Source of the DNA: an uncultured Collinsella sp.
GTDB lineage: Bacteria > Actinomycetota > Coriobacteriia > Coriobacteriales > Coriobacteriaceae
Direction of reading: 5' to 3'
Length of the DNA stretch: 64,000 bases
Assembly: GCA_900541875.1 (NCBI GenBank)
Contig: UQLF01000006.1
Location: 1 to 64,000, forward strand
The notes beneath the pieces are model-generated. The model made no database searches and was not told the DNA's origin. It saw only the letters and a program-made list of their open reading frames with translations. The stretch's first letter is position 1, and every line of letters starts with the position of its first letter. Positions 8,499-16,502 of this stretch are shown one piece after another. Made by a program: the position numbers and the translations under genes.

Positions 8499-9840
8499 GG
8501 GGGTGCGGACGATTTCTTGGACCGCGCCTAGGCGTATCCAATTGGGAATCCTCCGATGCGCCTTCGCACGCTCGCATGACCTCGATACCATGCGAGCGTG
8601 CGAACTCGACGAGCTCTGCGTTGCGGGCGTTTATGGTGCCGAAGGCGGCGGGGCACACGATAAGGCGCGCGCAGTGGACGAGGAGCTCTTTGGCGCGGGC
8701 TATGGTTTTATCCCCGATCGGCTCAAAGGCGCGCTCGGCCACGCATTCCGTCGCCAGGTCGTGCGCGAGCTCGCAGTCGATGTCCCCTTCGTGCAGAACG
8801 CCCGCGTAGAACGCCTTGCCCTGCCGGATGAGCTGGCGAAACACAGCCGATCCCGTACCTGCGCCGGCGATGACGAACGTGTGCGCATCGCCGTGCGGGC
8901 GCCCAATTTCCACGCTGCCGAAGCGCTCGTTGAAGGTGCCATGTTGAAGGCCGTAGAGCTCGCCAATCGTCTCGCGCGTGAATATGTCCTCGGGTGCGCC
9001 GGCGCGGAAGACCCGGCCGTCCTTCACGCAAATCACCTTGTCGGCGCTTTTCTGCGCGAGCTCGAGTTCGTGGATGGACATGATGACAGCCACATTCCGC
9101 GATTTCGCAAGGTGGCGAAGTATTCGCAGCAGGTCGATCTGGTAGCGGATATCGAGATATGACGTGGGCTCGTCGAGCACGAGCACACGCGGATCCTGCG
9201 CGATGGCGCGTGCGAGCATCACGCGCTGGCGTTGCCCGTCGCTTATCTGCATGAAGTCGCGCTCGGCGAGCTCTTCCACATGTGCGGTTTTCATGGCCTC
9301 GTCGACCCGATTATGGTCGTTGGGCGTGAGTGTGCCCATTCGCCCGGTGTAGGGATGCCTTCCCGCCTCTACGATATCGCGGCAGGTGAGGAGCTCGGTC
9401 CGGGGGCGATCTGTCAGCATAACGGCAAGGTTCCTTGCGAACTCCGCCGTCTTCCATCGGGAAATCTCCCGCCCGTCGAGCTCGACCGCGCCGGCAAGCG
9501 GTGCAAGATGGCGTGTGATGGTTTTCAAGATGGTCGACTTGCCCGAGCCGTTCGGCCCGATGAGCGCCACGACGTCGCCCGCGCGAACCTCCAGATCGAC
9601 ACCTTCGACTACGATCTTCTTGTCGTAGCCCGCCGACAGGTCGCTTATGCGGAAAAGCGGCGCTCCGTCAGCCTGCGTTTCGACCGGGGTTTCGAGGTTC
9701 GACTCCGCTCGAAGGAGGCGTTCCGCGCGCAGTTCCGCACGAGCCGAAAGTGCCTTCTGGCGCTTTCGTGCGAGCTCAGGACTGTCTAAGCATGGAATGT
9801 CCCCTCCGAGCGTTTTGGGCCGCGGCACGAATTCCCCCAT
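8494..9840 (-). CDS. FecE/BtuD-type ABC transporter ATPase with extra C-terminal domain, tail fused to IS end
   Basis: This is the ATPase of a cobalamin/iron-chelate class importer. After a charged leader of about 60 aa, the ATPase domain shows Walker A GPNGSGKST, a signature region SDGQRQRVMLARA, Walker B VLVLDEPT and an H-loop IMSIHE. A further domain of about 130 aa (VIAGAGTGSAVFRQL to FARSHGIEVM) looks Rossmann-like and is not part of ordinary BtuD; similar extensions are known on some FecE homologues. The last 15 residues come from the 43-bp IS remnant and flanking DNA, so the native C-terminus has been lost. The stop of the permease gene abuts its ATG. It is the last gene of the riboswitch-controlled operon. 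Confidence 0.88.
   Translation of the reverse strand: MGEFVPRPKTLGGDIPCLDSPELARKRQKALSARAELRAERLLRAESNLETPVETQADGAPLFRISDLSAGYDKKIVVEGVDLEVRAGDVVALIGPNGSGKSTILKTITRHLAPLAGAVELDGREISRWKTAEFARNLAVMLTDRPRTELLTCRDIVEAGRHPYTGRMGTLTPNDHNRVDEAMKTAHVEELAERDFMQISDGQRQRVMLARAIAQDPRVLVLDEPTSYLDIRYQIDLLRILRHLAKSRNVAVIMSIHELELAQKSADKVICVKDGRVFRAGAPEDIFTRETIGELYGLQHGTFNERFGSVEIGRPHGDAHTFVIAGAGTGSAVFRQLIRQGKAFYAGVLHEGDIDCELAHDLATECVAERAFEPIGDKTIARAKELLVHCARLIVCPAAFGTINARNAELVEFARSHGIEVMRACEGASEDSQLDTPRRGPRNRPHPL
8499..8541 (-). mobile_element. Solitary 43-bp end of the IS3-family element
   Basis: The 43 bp are identical to the left end of the complete IS at 30422-30464, in the same orientation. They include the terminal repeat GGGGGTGCGGAC, the TTGGACCGCG box and the last codons and stop of the transposase. 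No other IS sequence follows, so this is an end remnant. With the IS right end at 31720 it brackets the cobalamin island. Confidence 0.9.
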
Positions 9841-10881
9841 CTACCTCACCCGCTTCTTCAACATGAGTGCGATAACCACCGGCGCGCCGAAGATAGCGGT
9901 GACGGCGCTGATGGAAAGCTCGACGGGAGAGAACAGCGTGCGCGCGATCAAATCGCAGCCCGCGCAGAAGATGGCGCCTCCCAAGAAGCACGCAGGAATC
10001 ACGCGGATGGGCTTCGACGATTTCAGCGCCGACTTCACGAGATGTGGAACCGCGATGCCTACGAATGACACCGGACCAGCGAACGCGGTCACGCAGGCGG
10101 AGAGCATGCTCGCTAGAAGGACGAGCACCACGCGGAAGCGTGCAACGTTCACGCCGACGCTTTTCGCGTAGGCTTCTCCCAGCTGGAAGGCGGAAAGGGG
10201 CTTCGATATCGCGAATACGCATGCGCTCACGGTGATCACCACGACCGCGATGACCGCGACGTCGTCCCAGCTCGAACCCGAGAAGCTACCCAAAGACCAG
10301 TTGTGCAGGTTCACGATGGACTGGTCGTCGGCGAAGGCGATGAGGAAGTTCGTCGCCGCCGAGCAGATGTATCCCACCATGACGCCCGCCACGATGAGCA
10401 TGGCCATGGAACTTATGCGCCGTGCGATGAGGAGCACGAAGCCGATGGTGATAAGCGAGCCCAGAAACGCTGCGGCCACCATGGCCGGCGAGGACATGGC
10501 CTGGTTCGCGCCCAGAAGTACGATCATCGTAAGCGCGACGACGAACTTTGCGCCCGAGGAGACGCCCAAGATGAACGGGTCGGCAATGGGGTTGTTGAAA
10601 AACGTCTGCAGTAGGAACCCGGAAAGCGAAAGTGCCCCGCCGAGAAGCACTGCTGAAAGCACGCGCGGTAGGCGAATCTCCCAGATGACCTGGCTTTCCA
10701 TGGAATTGGCCGCGCCGCCCGAAAGGATGCCGGGGATGTGGTCTGCGGGCACGAGCACGCTCCCGATGCACAGGTTGGCCCCGACGAGCACAATGAGGGC
10801 AACAGCGAGCAGCGCCGTCACGACGCGACACCGCGCGGTGCGCCCCGATTCGTCGTATGTCATGGAAAGCCGGCTTCTCAT
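9841..10881 (-). CDS. FecCD/BtuC-type ABC transporter permease
   Basis: A 346-aa FecCD-family permease with about ten transmembrane segments that would import cobalamin, a corrinoid precursor, heme or a siderophore across the membrane. Typical landmarks are IRLPRVLSAVLLGGALSLSG near residue 70, NPIADPFILGVSSGA, and a C-terminal GPVSFVGIAVPHLVK that contacts the ATPase. It starts 4 nt after the binding-protein stop; ATG 10863 is an alternative start. The ATPase gene follows directly. Control by the B12 riboswitch upstream of the operon argues for a corrinoid-related substrate. Confidence 0.9.
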   Translation of the reverse strand: MRSRLSMTYDESGRTARCRVVTALLAVALIVLVGANLCIGSVLVPADHIPGILSGGAANSMESQVIWEIRLPRVLSAVLLGGALSLSGFLLQTFFNNPIADPFILGVSSGAKFVVALTMIVLLGANQAMSSPAMVAAAFLGSLITIGFVLLIARRISSMAMLIVAGVMVGYICSAATNFLIAFADDQSIVNLHNWSLGSFSGSSWDDVAVIAVVVITVSACVFAISKPLSAFQLGEAYAKSVGVNVARFRVVLVLLASMLSACVTAFAGPVSFVGIAVPHLVKSALKSSKPIRVIPACFLGGAIFCAGCDLIARTLFSPVELSISAVTAIFGAPVVIALMLKKRVR

Positions 10882-10885
10882 GGCG

Positions 10886-12457
10886 CTAGCCGAGCTTCCT
10901 CAGATAATGGAAGTCGCTCGCGTCATCGCCGGTGAACGCCCCGTGGAGCTCGTCGATAATGTCGGCGGTAGAAGTCATCTGCTGGTACATGTCGGCGCTT
11001 GTGACCCAGACGTTGCCGTTCTTCACGGCTTTGAACTGCGACAATAGCGCGTTTTTGCCTACGAAGTCGTTCAAGGTGGCAACCGATTCGTCGATGGTGC
11101 CGTTGTAGACGATGATGTCGGCATCCTTCGCCGTCGCGTAGAAGCGCTCCATTTCGAGCGTTACTGACGAACCTGACGTCGACGCCGTCTGCGCGTCATC
11201 GAGCGCGTAGCTGCCGCCTGCAAGCTCGATCATCTGCGCCACGTAGTCGCCCGCCCGTCGCGTGACGGCGGCCCCGTTCGAGTTAATGTAGAAATACGCC
11301 ACGGTTTTACCTGACGACGCGAGCCCCGACGTTTGCTCGACGCGGGCCTTCTGCTCGTTGAACAGGTGCGCGGCCTCGTCCTCCTTGTCGAACAGGACGC
11401 CGAAAAGCTTAATCCACTCGACGCGCCCGAGTGCTTCGGGCTCGCTCGACGACTGTTCGGTGAGCACGACGAGCCCGAGCTTCTGCAGCTTTTCCTTCAC
11501 ATCGGGCGTGTGGTTGATCATGGTGTTCTCGATGGCTAGCGTGCAGCCCGAGGCCGATATTCGCTCGTAGTCGGGCGCGCTGTACTTGCCGCCGTAGGCG
11601 ATCGCCCCACTTTCGAGCGCGCTTTTGAAGCCCGCGACCGAGCAATCGTCGGCCTTCGTGCCCGACATTAAGATATCGTCGTTCGCATCGAGCGCGTAGA
11701 CCAGGCACATCGTCGCCGACGACACGAGGTACACCTTGTCGGCGGGGCGCCTTATGACCGCGATGTCGGAGCTCAACCCATCAGGTACCTTCGCATCCTG
11801 CGGCACCACGAGGAAGCGCTCCCCGTTCGAAACGCAGATAAGCCGCAAGCCGCCTTCGAACTCGTCGACAGTGAAGTGCTTGGCGTATTCAAGCTGAAGC
11901 GCCCCCGTCGGCTCCCAGCCGCAGCCCAAATCGGCGTTGTGGAAGTCGGCCGCGGCGCTTGAAGCCGCTCCCGCAGGGGAGCCGCCGCTTGCATCGTCGC
12001 TCGATTTCTCCTTCATGGTGGATGAGTCGAAGTGGAGCGTGTAGTCGATGGTATGCGGCGTCGACATGGCGACGGTCTCGGCCGACACGGCGATGTCCTC
12101 GTCGAGCGTGACGGGTATCTCGAACGTGGAGTTGCCGCCGTCGTTTACGGGCGCGTAGTCCACGCCGTCGACGGTCATCTTGTCGTAGTTCGAACTCGAC
12201 CAGGTGATGGTCGCGGTGTAGGTGTCGCCATCCTTCACAATTGTGGTGGGTGAGGCGATGCTTGCGCGCCCTGACCCACCGGAAAGCGAGACACTCACAG
12301 TGTATTCCTGAGAGCCCGCCGTGCCACCCGTCGCGTTCGGGCTCGCACTGCACCCCGCGAAGGGAAGCGCGAGCAGGGCGACGAGAACGCAGGCGATCGC
12401 GCGCGCCGCGATGCTGTGGCGCTTCCTGTTTTCCCCCTTGGGAAGAATCGACCGCAT
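10886..12457 (-). CDS. FecB-type substrate-binding lipoprotein with N-terminal NEAT-like domain
   Basis: A 523-aa exported lipoprotein. The signal peptide ends in the lipobox LPFAGC (Cys36). Residues of about 50-150 form a beta-rich domain with ITWSSSNYDKMTVDGVDY and AMSTPHTIDYTLHFD. It resembles the poorly characterised iron-transport-associated (NEAT-like) domains of Gram-positive lipoproteins. The rest is a class III periplasmic-binding fold (SGCTLAIENTM, ADIIVYNG, TADIIDELH) that would hand its ligand to the FecCD permease. It is considerably longer than ordinary BtuF. The ligand could be a corrinoid, heme or chelate; the sequence does not decide. Confidence 0.82.
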   Translation of the reverse strand: MRSILPKGENRKRHSIAARAIACVLVALLALPFAGCSASPNATGGTAGSQEYTVSVSLSGGSGRASIASPTTIVKDGDTYTATITWSSSNYDKMTVDGVDYAPVNDGGNSTFEIPVTLDEDIAVSAETVAMSTPHTIDYTLHFDSSTMKEKSSDDASGGSPAGAASSAAADFHNADLGCGWEPTGALQLEYAKHFTVDEFEGGLRLICVSNGERFLVVPQDAKVPDGLSSDIAVIRRPADKVYLVSSATMCLVYALDANDDILMSGTKADDCSVAGFKSALESGAIAYGGKYSAPDYERISASGCTLAIENTMINHTPDVKEKLQKLGLVVLTEQSSSEPEALGRVEWIKLFGVLFDKEDEAAHLFNEQKARVEQTSGLASSGKTVAYFYINSNGAAVTRRAGDYVAQMIELAGGSYALDDAQTASTSGSSVTLEMERFYATAKDADIIVYNGTIDESVATLNDFVGKNALLSQFKAVKNGNVWVTSADMYQQMTSTADIIDELHGAFTGDDASDFHYLRKLG

Positions 12458-12461
12458 GGCG

Positions 12462-12995
12462 TTACTTCAGTGCGTCGGCGCGCAGATCGACGCCGGCGGA
12501 TTCGAATACGAGCGTGCGGTCGTACCACCGCTCCCTTCTAATGCTCCACGCGGCGCAGGCGGTGTCCTCGTCGAGCGCATCAACGGGCACGTCGTAGGTG
12601 TACTTGCCTTCCGCGTTTTCCACATATGGGATGAATTCGGCCTCGCTTGCGGCGGCAGCTTCGTCGCCCGTGCCCATGAAGAGCTTGCCGTAGCCCGTGC
12701 CGGAAAGTGTCATCACGCAGTGCATGGAGCCGTTTTCCACGATGAGCTGGGCGTCCACAATCCTGAACATGTTCGAGCTGGAATCTACGGTGATCGGATA
12801 GGTGCCGTCGACCACCTTGTCGGCGGTGATGGGGGCAGCGCTTGCTCCCTCGGGCGCATCGGCCGCCTGTTCGGTCTTTTCCTGGGAATCGGCATCGCTT
12901 GTCTTTGCGCTGTCGATTGAATTTCCGCCGCAGCCGGCGAGCGAGAACGCGAAAAGCGCCGCCGACAGGGCGAAGGCGAGGGTTTTCTTCAACAT
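12462..12995 (-). CDS. Small lipoprotein of the same transport operon, function unknown
   Basis: A 177-aa lipoprotein whose start at 12995 gives a clean signal peptide with lipobox SLAGC (Cys22); a longer ORF upstream has no signal sequence. After a Ser/Glu-rich linker comes one compact beta-rich domain with VDGTYPITVDSSSNMF, SGTGYGKLFMGTGDEA and a terminal RRERWYDRTLVFES. This pattern recurs in lipoproteins beside iron-chelate transporters of anaerobic Gram-positives, but I know of no assigned biochemical role. It is probably a surface accessory protein that binds the same ligand as the downstream FecB-like protein. Confidence 0.7.
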   Translation of the reverse strand: MLKKTLAFALSAALFAFSLAGCGGNSIDSAKTSDADSQEKTEQAADAPEGASAAPITADKVVDGTYPITVDSSSNMFRIVDAQLIVENGSMHCVMTLSGTGYGKLFMGTGDEAAAASEAEFIPYVENAEGKYTYDVPVDALDEDTACAAWSIRRERWYDRTLVFESAGVDLRADALK

Positions 12996-13139
12996 GGAGG
13001 GGTTCCTTTCAATCGCTTCGACCGCCCGCGCCGTGCGGTGGGCGGGCGGGATGCGAATGCAACGGGCATGCGCCGTCAGTCGGGGAAGGCGCATGCCCGT
13101 TGCACGGGGACGCGACCGGCGCCCCCGTGCGCGGCGAGT

Positions 13140-14066
13140 TTACAGCTTGGCGATGGCGTCGTCCACGTGCGAGACGTAGATGTCGTCGATCGCGACGTTC
13201 TGTCCCAGACCCTGGAGCAGGCACGTCACTTCGAAGCCGGCGGCCACGAACTTCGCAGCCCAGCTGTCGGGGTCGGTCTCGTCTGCCATGTCGTTGTTCG
13301 CGTGGTCGCCCGCGACCACCATGAACGGTGCGAGCACGGCCTTCTTGTAGCCTGCGGCGCTCGCGGCGGCGATAACATCCTCGCAGGTCGGTTCAGCCTC
13401 GACGGTGCCGACGAAGAACTGCGTCAAGCCCTCGTTCTTGAACACTTCCTGCATCTTGGCATAGTCGGCGTTGGAATCGGCTTCGGTGCCGTGGCCCATG
13501 AGGCACAGCGCCGTCTTGCCGTCGTCGAAGGACGCCATGTTCTCCTTAATGGCTGCGGCCACCTTCTTGTAGTCGTCGTCGGAGGTGAGCAGCGGGTCGC
13601 CGAGCGAGATTTTGTCGAACTTGTCGGCGTACTTGTCGAGCTCGTCTTTCACGTCGGTGTATTCCAGGCCACCCATGAGATGCGTCGGCTGCACGACGAT
13701 TTCCTTCACGCCGTCTTCCACGCAGCGGTCGAGCGCCTCGGTCATGTTGTCGATCGTGATGCCGTCGCGCTTCTTCAGCTTGTCGATGATGATCTGCGCG
13801 GTGAAGGCGCGGCGGATGTCGTAGTCCTGCCAGTACTTCTCGCGGATAGCGTCTTCGATGGCGCCGATGGTGATGTGGCGCGAGTCGTTGTAGCTCGTGC
13901 CGAAGCTCGTGACGAGGATGACCGGCTTCACGGCCTTCTCCTTTTCACTCGATTTCTCGGAACTCGCGGAGGTGTTGGAGCAGCCCGCGAGCGCGACTCC
14001 GGCGAGCGCGACGGCTCCGGTTGCTGCGGCGCTCATGAAGCCGCGGCGTGACATCTGGTCGGACAT
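13140..14066 (-). CDS. cbiK: Exported CbiK-type sirohydrochlorin cobaltochelatase (Tat lipoprotein)
   Basis: CbiK inserts Co2+ into sirohydrochlorin, the first step of anaerobic cobalamin synthesis. The 308-aa protein carries the expected catalytic histidines in LMGHGTEADSN (His192) and VVAGDHANNDM (His255), plus QPTHLMGGLEY. The N-terminus is unusual: twin arginines (SRRGF, residues 7-11) followed by a hydrophobic stretch and LAGC (Cys29), so it looks Tat-exported and lipidated. Periplasmic CbiK (CbiKp) is known in Desulfovibrio. The start at 14066 has AGGAAAGG upstream. It is the first gene after the cobalamin riboswitch, cotranscribed with an importer rather than with the biosynthetic genes. 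Confidence 0.85.
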   Translation of the reverse strand: MSDQMSRRGFMSAAATGAVALAGVALAGCSNTSASSEKSSEKEKAVKPVILVTSFGTSYNDSRHITIGAIEDAIREKYWQDYDIRRAFTAQIIIDKLKKRDGITIDNMTEALDRCVEDGVKEIVVQPTHLMGGLEYTDVKDELDKYADKFDKISLGDPLLTSDDDYKKVAAAIKENMASFDDGKTALCLMGHGTEADSNADYAKMQEVFKNEGLTQFFVGTVEAEPTCEDVIAAASAAGYKKAVLAPFMVVAGDHANNDMADETDPDSWAAKFVAAGFEVTCLLQGLGQNVAIDDIYVSHVDDAIAKL

Positions 14067-14189
14067 GGTTTTTCCTTTCCTCGGTTTGCCGGTCCCCCGG
14101 CGACAGTTGCTTGTCGGCACAAGCGAAAGAAAAGCGCACCCCTCGGGGTTCACAAGGAGCTAACGCCACGGCGATGCCGTGAGGAAAAG

Positions 14190-14310
14190 GCGAAGCAGTC
14201 TGGCTTGGGGCGCGAGGCGGTTCGCCCGCGCGTCCTATACAGTAATGTCCCTTGCCCAGGATTCCCACCTGGTTCCCTCCGCAAGCCAGCGCGGGCTGTG
14301 CGGGCGCCGC
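14190..14310 (-). promoter_or_regulatory. Cobalamin (B12) riboswitch
   Basis: On the minus strand the core GGAACCAGGTGGGAATCCTG leads to GGACATTACTGTA, then a variable GC-rich arm, then the B12-box-like AAGCCAGACTGC. This order matches the cobalamin riboswitch consensus (GGAA..GGTG.AA.TCC, ACTGT, AGYCAGA). It lies about 125-245 nt upstream of cbiK. A short CACGGC/GCCGTG hairpin and a CGACA/TGTCG hairpin downstream could form the expression platform. Binding of adenosylcobalamin is expected to turn off the cbiK-transporter operon. Confidence 0.85.
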
Positions 14311-14364
14311 GCCGGTCATTTCCTTTTATCCGATTGTCATATGCTCGTTGCCGAAACTTTTACT

Positions 14365-14393
14365 ATCATAGTGGGCACTTGTGAACGTGTCAA
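14365..14393 (-). promoter_or_regulatory. Strong sigma70-type promoter for the cbiK-transport operon
   Basis: On the minus strand, TTGACA (14393-14388) and TATGAT (14370-14365) are separated by exactly 17 bp. The predicted transcription start near 14358 lies just upstream of the riboswitch aptamer. Confidence 0.85.
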
Positions 14394-14524
14394 AGCCAGG
14401 GCGGGCAGCATTGCGCCTCCTGCCTGCGTATTTGCGCCGATTGCCGCCGCAGGCGCCGTGTTTTGTCCGCTGCGCGAATGGCGGCGTAAACGGTTGCGAT
14501 GAGAAACGGGAAGGGAAGGCTCGG

Positions 14525-15316
14525 ATGATTCATATCGTTGGCGCAGGCTCGGGCGCCGCCGACCTTATCACGCTGCGCGGGGCGCGCCTTCTGCGCGCGG
14601 CCGACGTAGTCGTTTGGGCGGGGAGCCTTGTGAACCCCGAGCTACTCGCCGAGTGCAAGGAATCCTGCGTCGTCTACGACAGCGCGCACATGACCTTGGA
14701 GGAAGTGCTCGACGTGATGTGCGCGGCAGATGCGCGGGGCGAGGAAGTGGTGCGCCTGCACACGGGCGACCCGTGCCTGTACGGCGCCATCCAGGAGCAG
14801 ATGGATGCGCTCGACGCGCGTGGCGTGGACTACGAGGTGGTGCCCGGCGTGTCGAGCTTTTGCGGTGCCGCGGCGGCGCTTCGCCAGGAATACACGCTGC
14901 CGGGAATCAGCCAGTCTGTCGTGATCACGCGGCTTTCCGGGCGCACCCCCATGCCCGCGGGCGAGGGCATGCGCACCATGGCGGAAAGCGGCTCGACTAT
15001 GGTTATCTTTCTGAGCTCGGGTATGCTCGCCGAGCTTTCCGCCGAGCTTTTGGCCGCGGGCCGCAGCTCCGACGAGCCGGCGGCGCTCGTGTACAAGGCG
15101 AGCTGGCCTGAGGAGCGCGTGGTGCGATGCACGGTGGGCACGCTCGCCGATGCGGGCGCGCGAGAGGGCATCGACCGCACGGCGCTCGTGGTGGTGGGCC
15201 GCGTGCTCGGAGCTCGCGGCGGGCTTGCGCACGCCGGCGCGCAAGCGGAGTCGTACGAGCGCAGCAAGCTTTACGACCCTTCGTTTGCCACGGGGTATCG
15301 GAAGGCGAGAAGCTAG
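14525..15316 (+). CDS. cbiF: Cobalt-precorrin-4 C11-methyltransferase
   Basis: A 263-aa SAM-dependent tetrapyrrole methylase that methylates C11 of cobalt-precorrin-4. It begins with MIHIVGAGSGAADLITLRG (the glycine-rich motif) and shows VVWAGSLVNPELL, HTGDPCLYGAIQEQM, PGVSSFCGAAAAL and TLPGISQSVVITRLSGRTP, which place it in the CbiF/CobM branch. GGGAAGG lies upstream of the ATG. It is the first gene of the 15.7-kb overlapping plus-strand operon. No B12 riboswitch is visible in its short leader, in contrast to the divergent operon. Confidence 0.93.
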   Translation: MIHIVGAGSGAADLITLRGARLLRAADVVVWAGSLVNPELLAECKESCVVYDSAHMTLEEVLDVMCAADARGEEVVRLHTGDPCLYGAIQEQMDALDARGVDYEVVPGVSSFCGAAAALRQEYTLPGISQSVVITRLSGRTPMPAGEGMRTMAESGSTMVIFLSSGMLAELSAELLAAGRSSDEPAALVYKASWPEERVVRCTVGTLADAGAREGIDRTALVVVGRVLGARGGLAHAGAQAESYERSKLYDPSFATGYRKARS

Positions 15317-15317
15317 C

Positions 15318-16502
15318 GTGGCCTTCGAGCACTACATATATACCGGGACGACCCGCCTGCGCTGCGGCTATACCACGGGGAGCTGCGCCACGCTCGCGGC
15401 GAAGGCGGCCTGCGAGATGCTCTTGTCACGAAAGCCCGTCGGCCACGTGTCGATCGTCACCCCCGGCGGGCTGCCCGTCGAGACGGACGTGGTCGATGCA
15501 TGCATCGGCGAGGGGTGCGCCCAGTGCGCCGTACAAAAGGACGCAGGCGACGATGCCGATGTGACCGACGGCGTGCTCGTGTACGCGCGCGTGGAACATG
15601 CGGGGTCGGGCACGGGTGCTGCGGGCAGCAAGGACGTGCCCGCGCACGAATCGGAAGTTTCCGTCGATGGCGGCGTGGGCGTGGGGCGCGTGACGTTGCC
15701 CGGGCTCGAGCAGCCGGTGGGGGCGGCCGCCATCAACGCGACGCCGCGCGCGATGATTACTTCGGCGGTGCGTGAGGTGTGCGCCGCGCACGGCTTTTCT
15801 GGAAACATTGCTGTGACGATTTCGGTACCCGAGGGTGTTGCCCTTGCCGAAAAGACCTTCAACCCGCACCTGGGGATAGAGGACGGCATCTCCATCCTGG
15901 GAACGACGGGCATCGTCGAGCCGCGCAGCCTCGCTGCCTTGCGCGACAGCATCGAGCTCGAGATCCGGCAGCATGCGGCTATGGGGCGGCGCGGAGTCGT
16001 GCTCACGCCCGGCAACTACGGCGCGCAGTTCATCTCGGGGCATTTCCACCTAAACGGTGCGCCGGTGGTCTTCATCTCCAACTTTGTGGGCGATGCGATT
16101 GATTGCTGCGTTCGCGAGGGATTTACCAATGTCCTTCTTGTGGGACACATCGGCAAGCTGGTGAAGGTCGCGGGCGGCATCATGGACACCCATTCGCGTA
16201 CCGCCGACTGCCGCGCGGAGATTCTGGCCGCCCACGCGGCCTTGGCCGGCGCGGGCGCGAAGACCGTGTGCGAGATCATGTCGTCGGTCACGACCACGGC
16301 GGCGCTCGAGGTAATCGAGGCCGCCGGCGTGGGGGACGCTGCGCGCGCCTCGCTCGCTGCGGCAATCGAGGACAGGTTGCGCCGCCGCGCGGCGGGCGCA
16401 TGCGACATCGCCGCGGTCGTGTTCGACGCCGAGCGCCGCGAGCTTTTCCGCACGTCGGGCGCCGATGCGGTTATCGGGGAATTGGGGGCGACGTATGAGT
16501 AA
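15318..16502 (+). CDS. cbiD: Cobalt-precorrin-5B C1-methyltransferase
   Basis: CbiD methylates C1 in the anaerobic pathway. The 394-aa product opens with YIYTGTTRLRCGYTTGSCAT, the CbiD signature, and contains TPGGLPVETDV, FNPHLGIEDGISILGTTGIV, GNYGAQFI, and LVGHIGKLVKVAGGIMDTHS. Translation must start at GTG 15318, one base after the cbiF stop, because no ATG precedes the conserved N-terminus in frame. A low-complexity insertion near residues 90-125 is extra. The next gene begins 8 nt inside its 3' end. Confidence 0.92.
   Translation: MAFEHYIYTGTTRLRCGYTTGSCATLAAKAACEMLLSRKPVGHVSIVTPGGLPVETDVVDACIGEGCAQCAVQKDAGDDADVTDGVLVYARVEHAGSGTGAAGSKDVPAHESEVSVDGGVGVGRVTLPGLEQPVGAAAINATPRAMITSAVREVCAAHGFSGNIAVTISVPEGVALAEKTFNPHLGIEDGISILGTTGIVEPRSLAALRDSIELEIRQHAAMGRRGVVLTPGNYGAQFISGHFHLNGAPVVFISNFVGDAIDCCVREGFTNVLLVGHIGKLVKVAGGIMDTHSRTADCRAEILAAHAALAGAGAKTVCEIMSSVTTTAALEVIEAAGVGDAARASLAAAIEDRLRRRAAGACDIAAVVFDAERRELFRTSGADAVIGELGATYE

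Noticed and set aside
8503..9162. Plus-strand ORF of 219 codons across the left island boundary
   Set aside because: It is antisense to the ABC ATPase, has no recognisable domain, and its codon pattern is the mirror of the ATPase gene.
14340..14525. A second cobalamin riboswitch on the plus strand before cbiF
   Set aside because: AAAGCCAGG at 14392 resembles the B12 box, but no GGTG.AA.TCC core or ACTGT element is found at proper spacing upstream of it.
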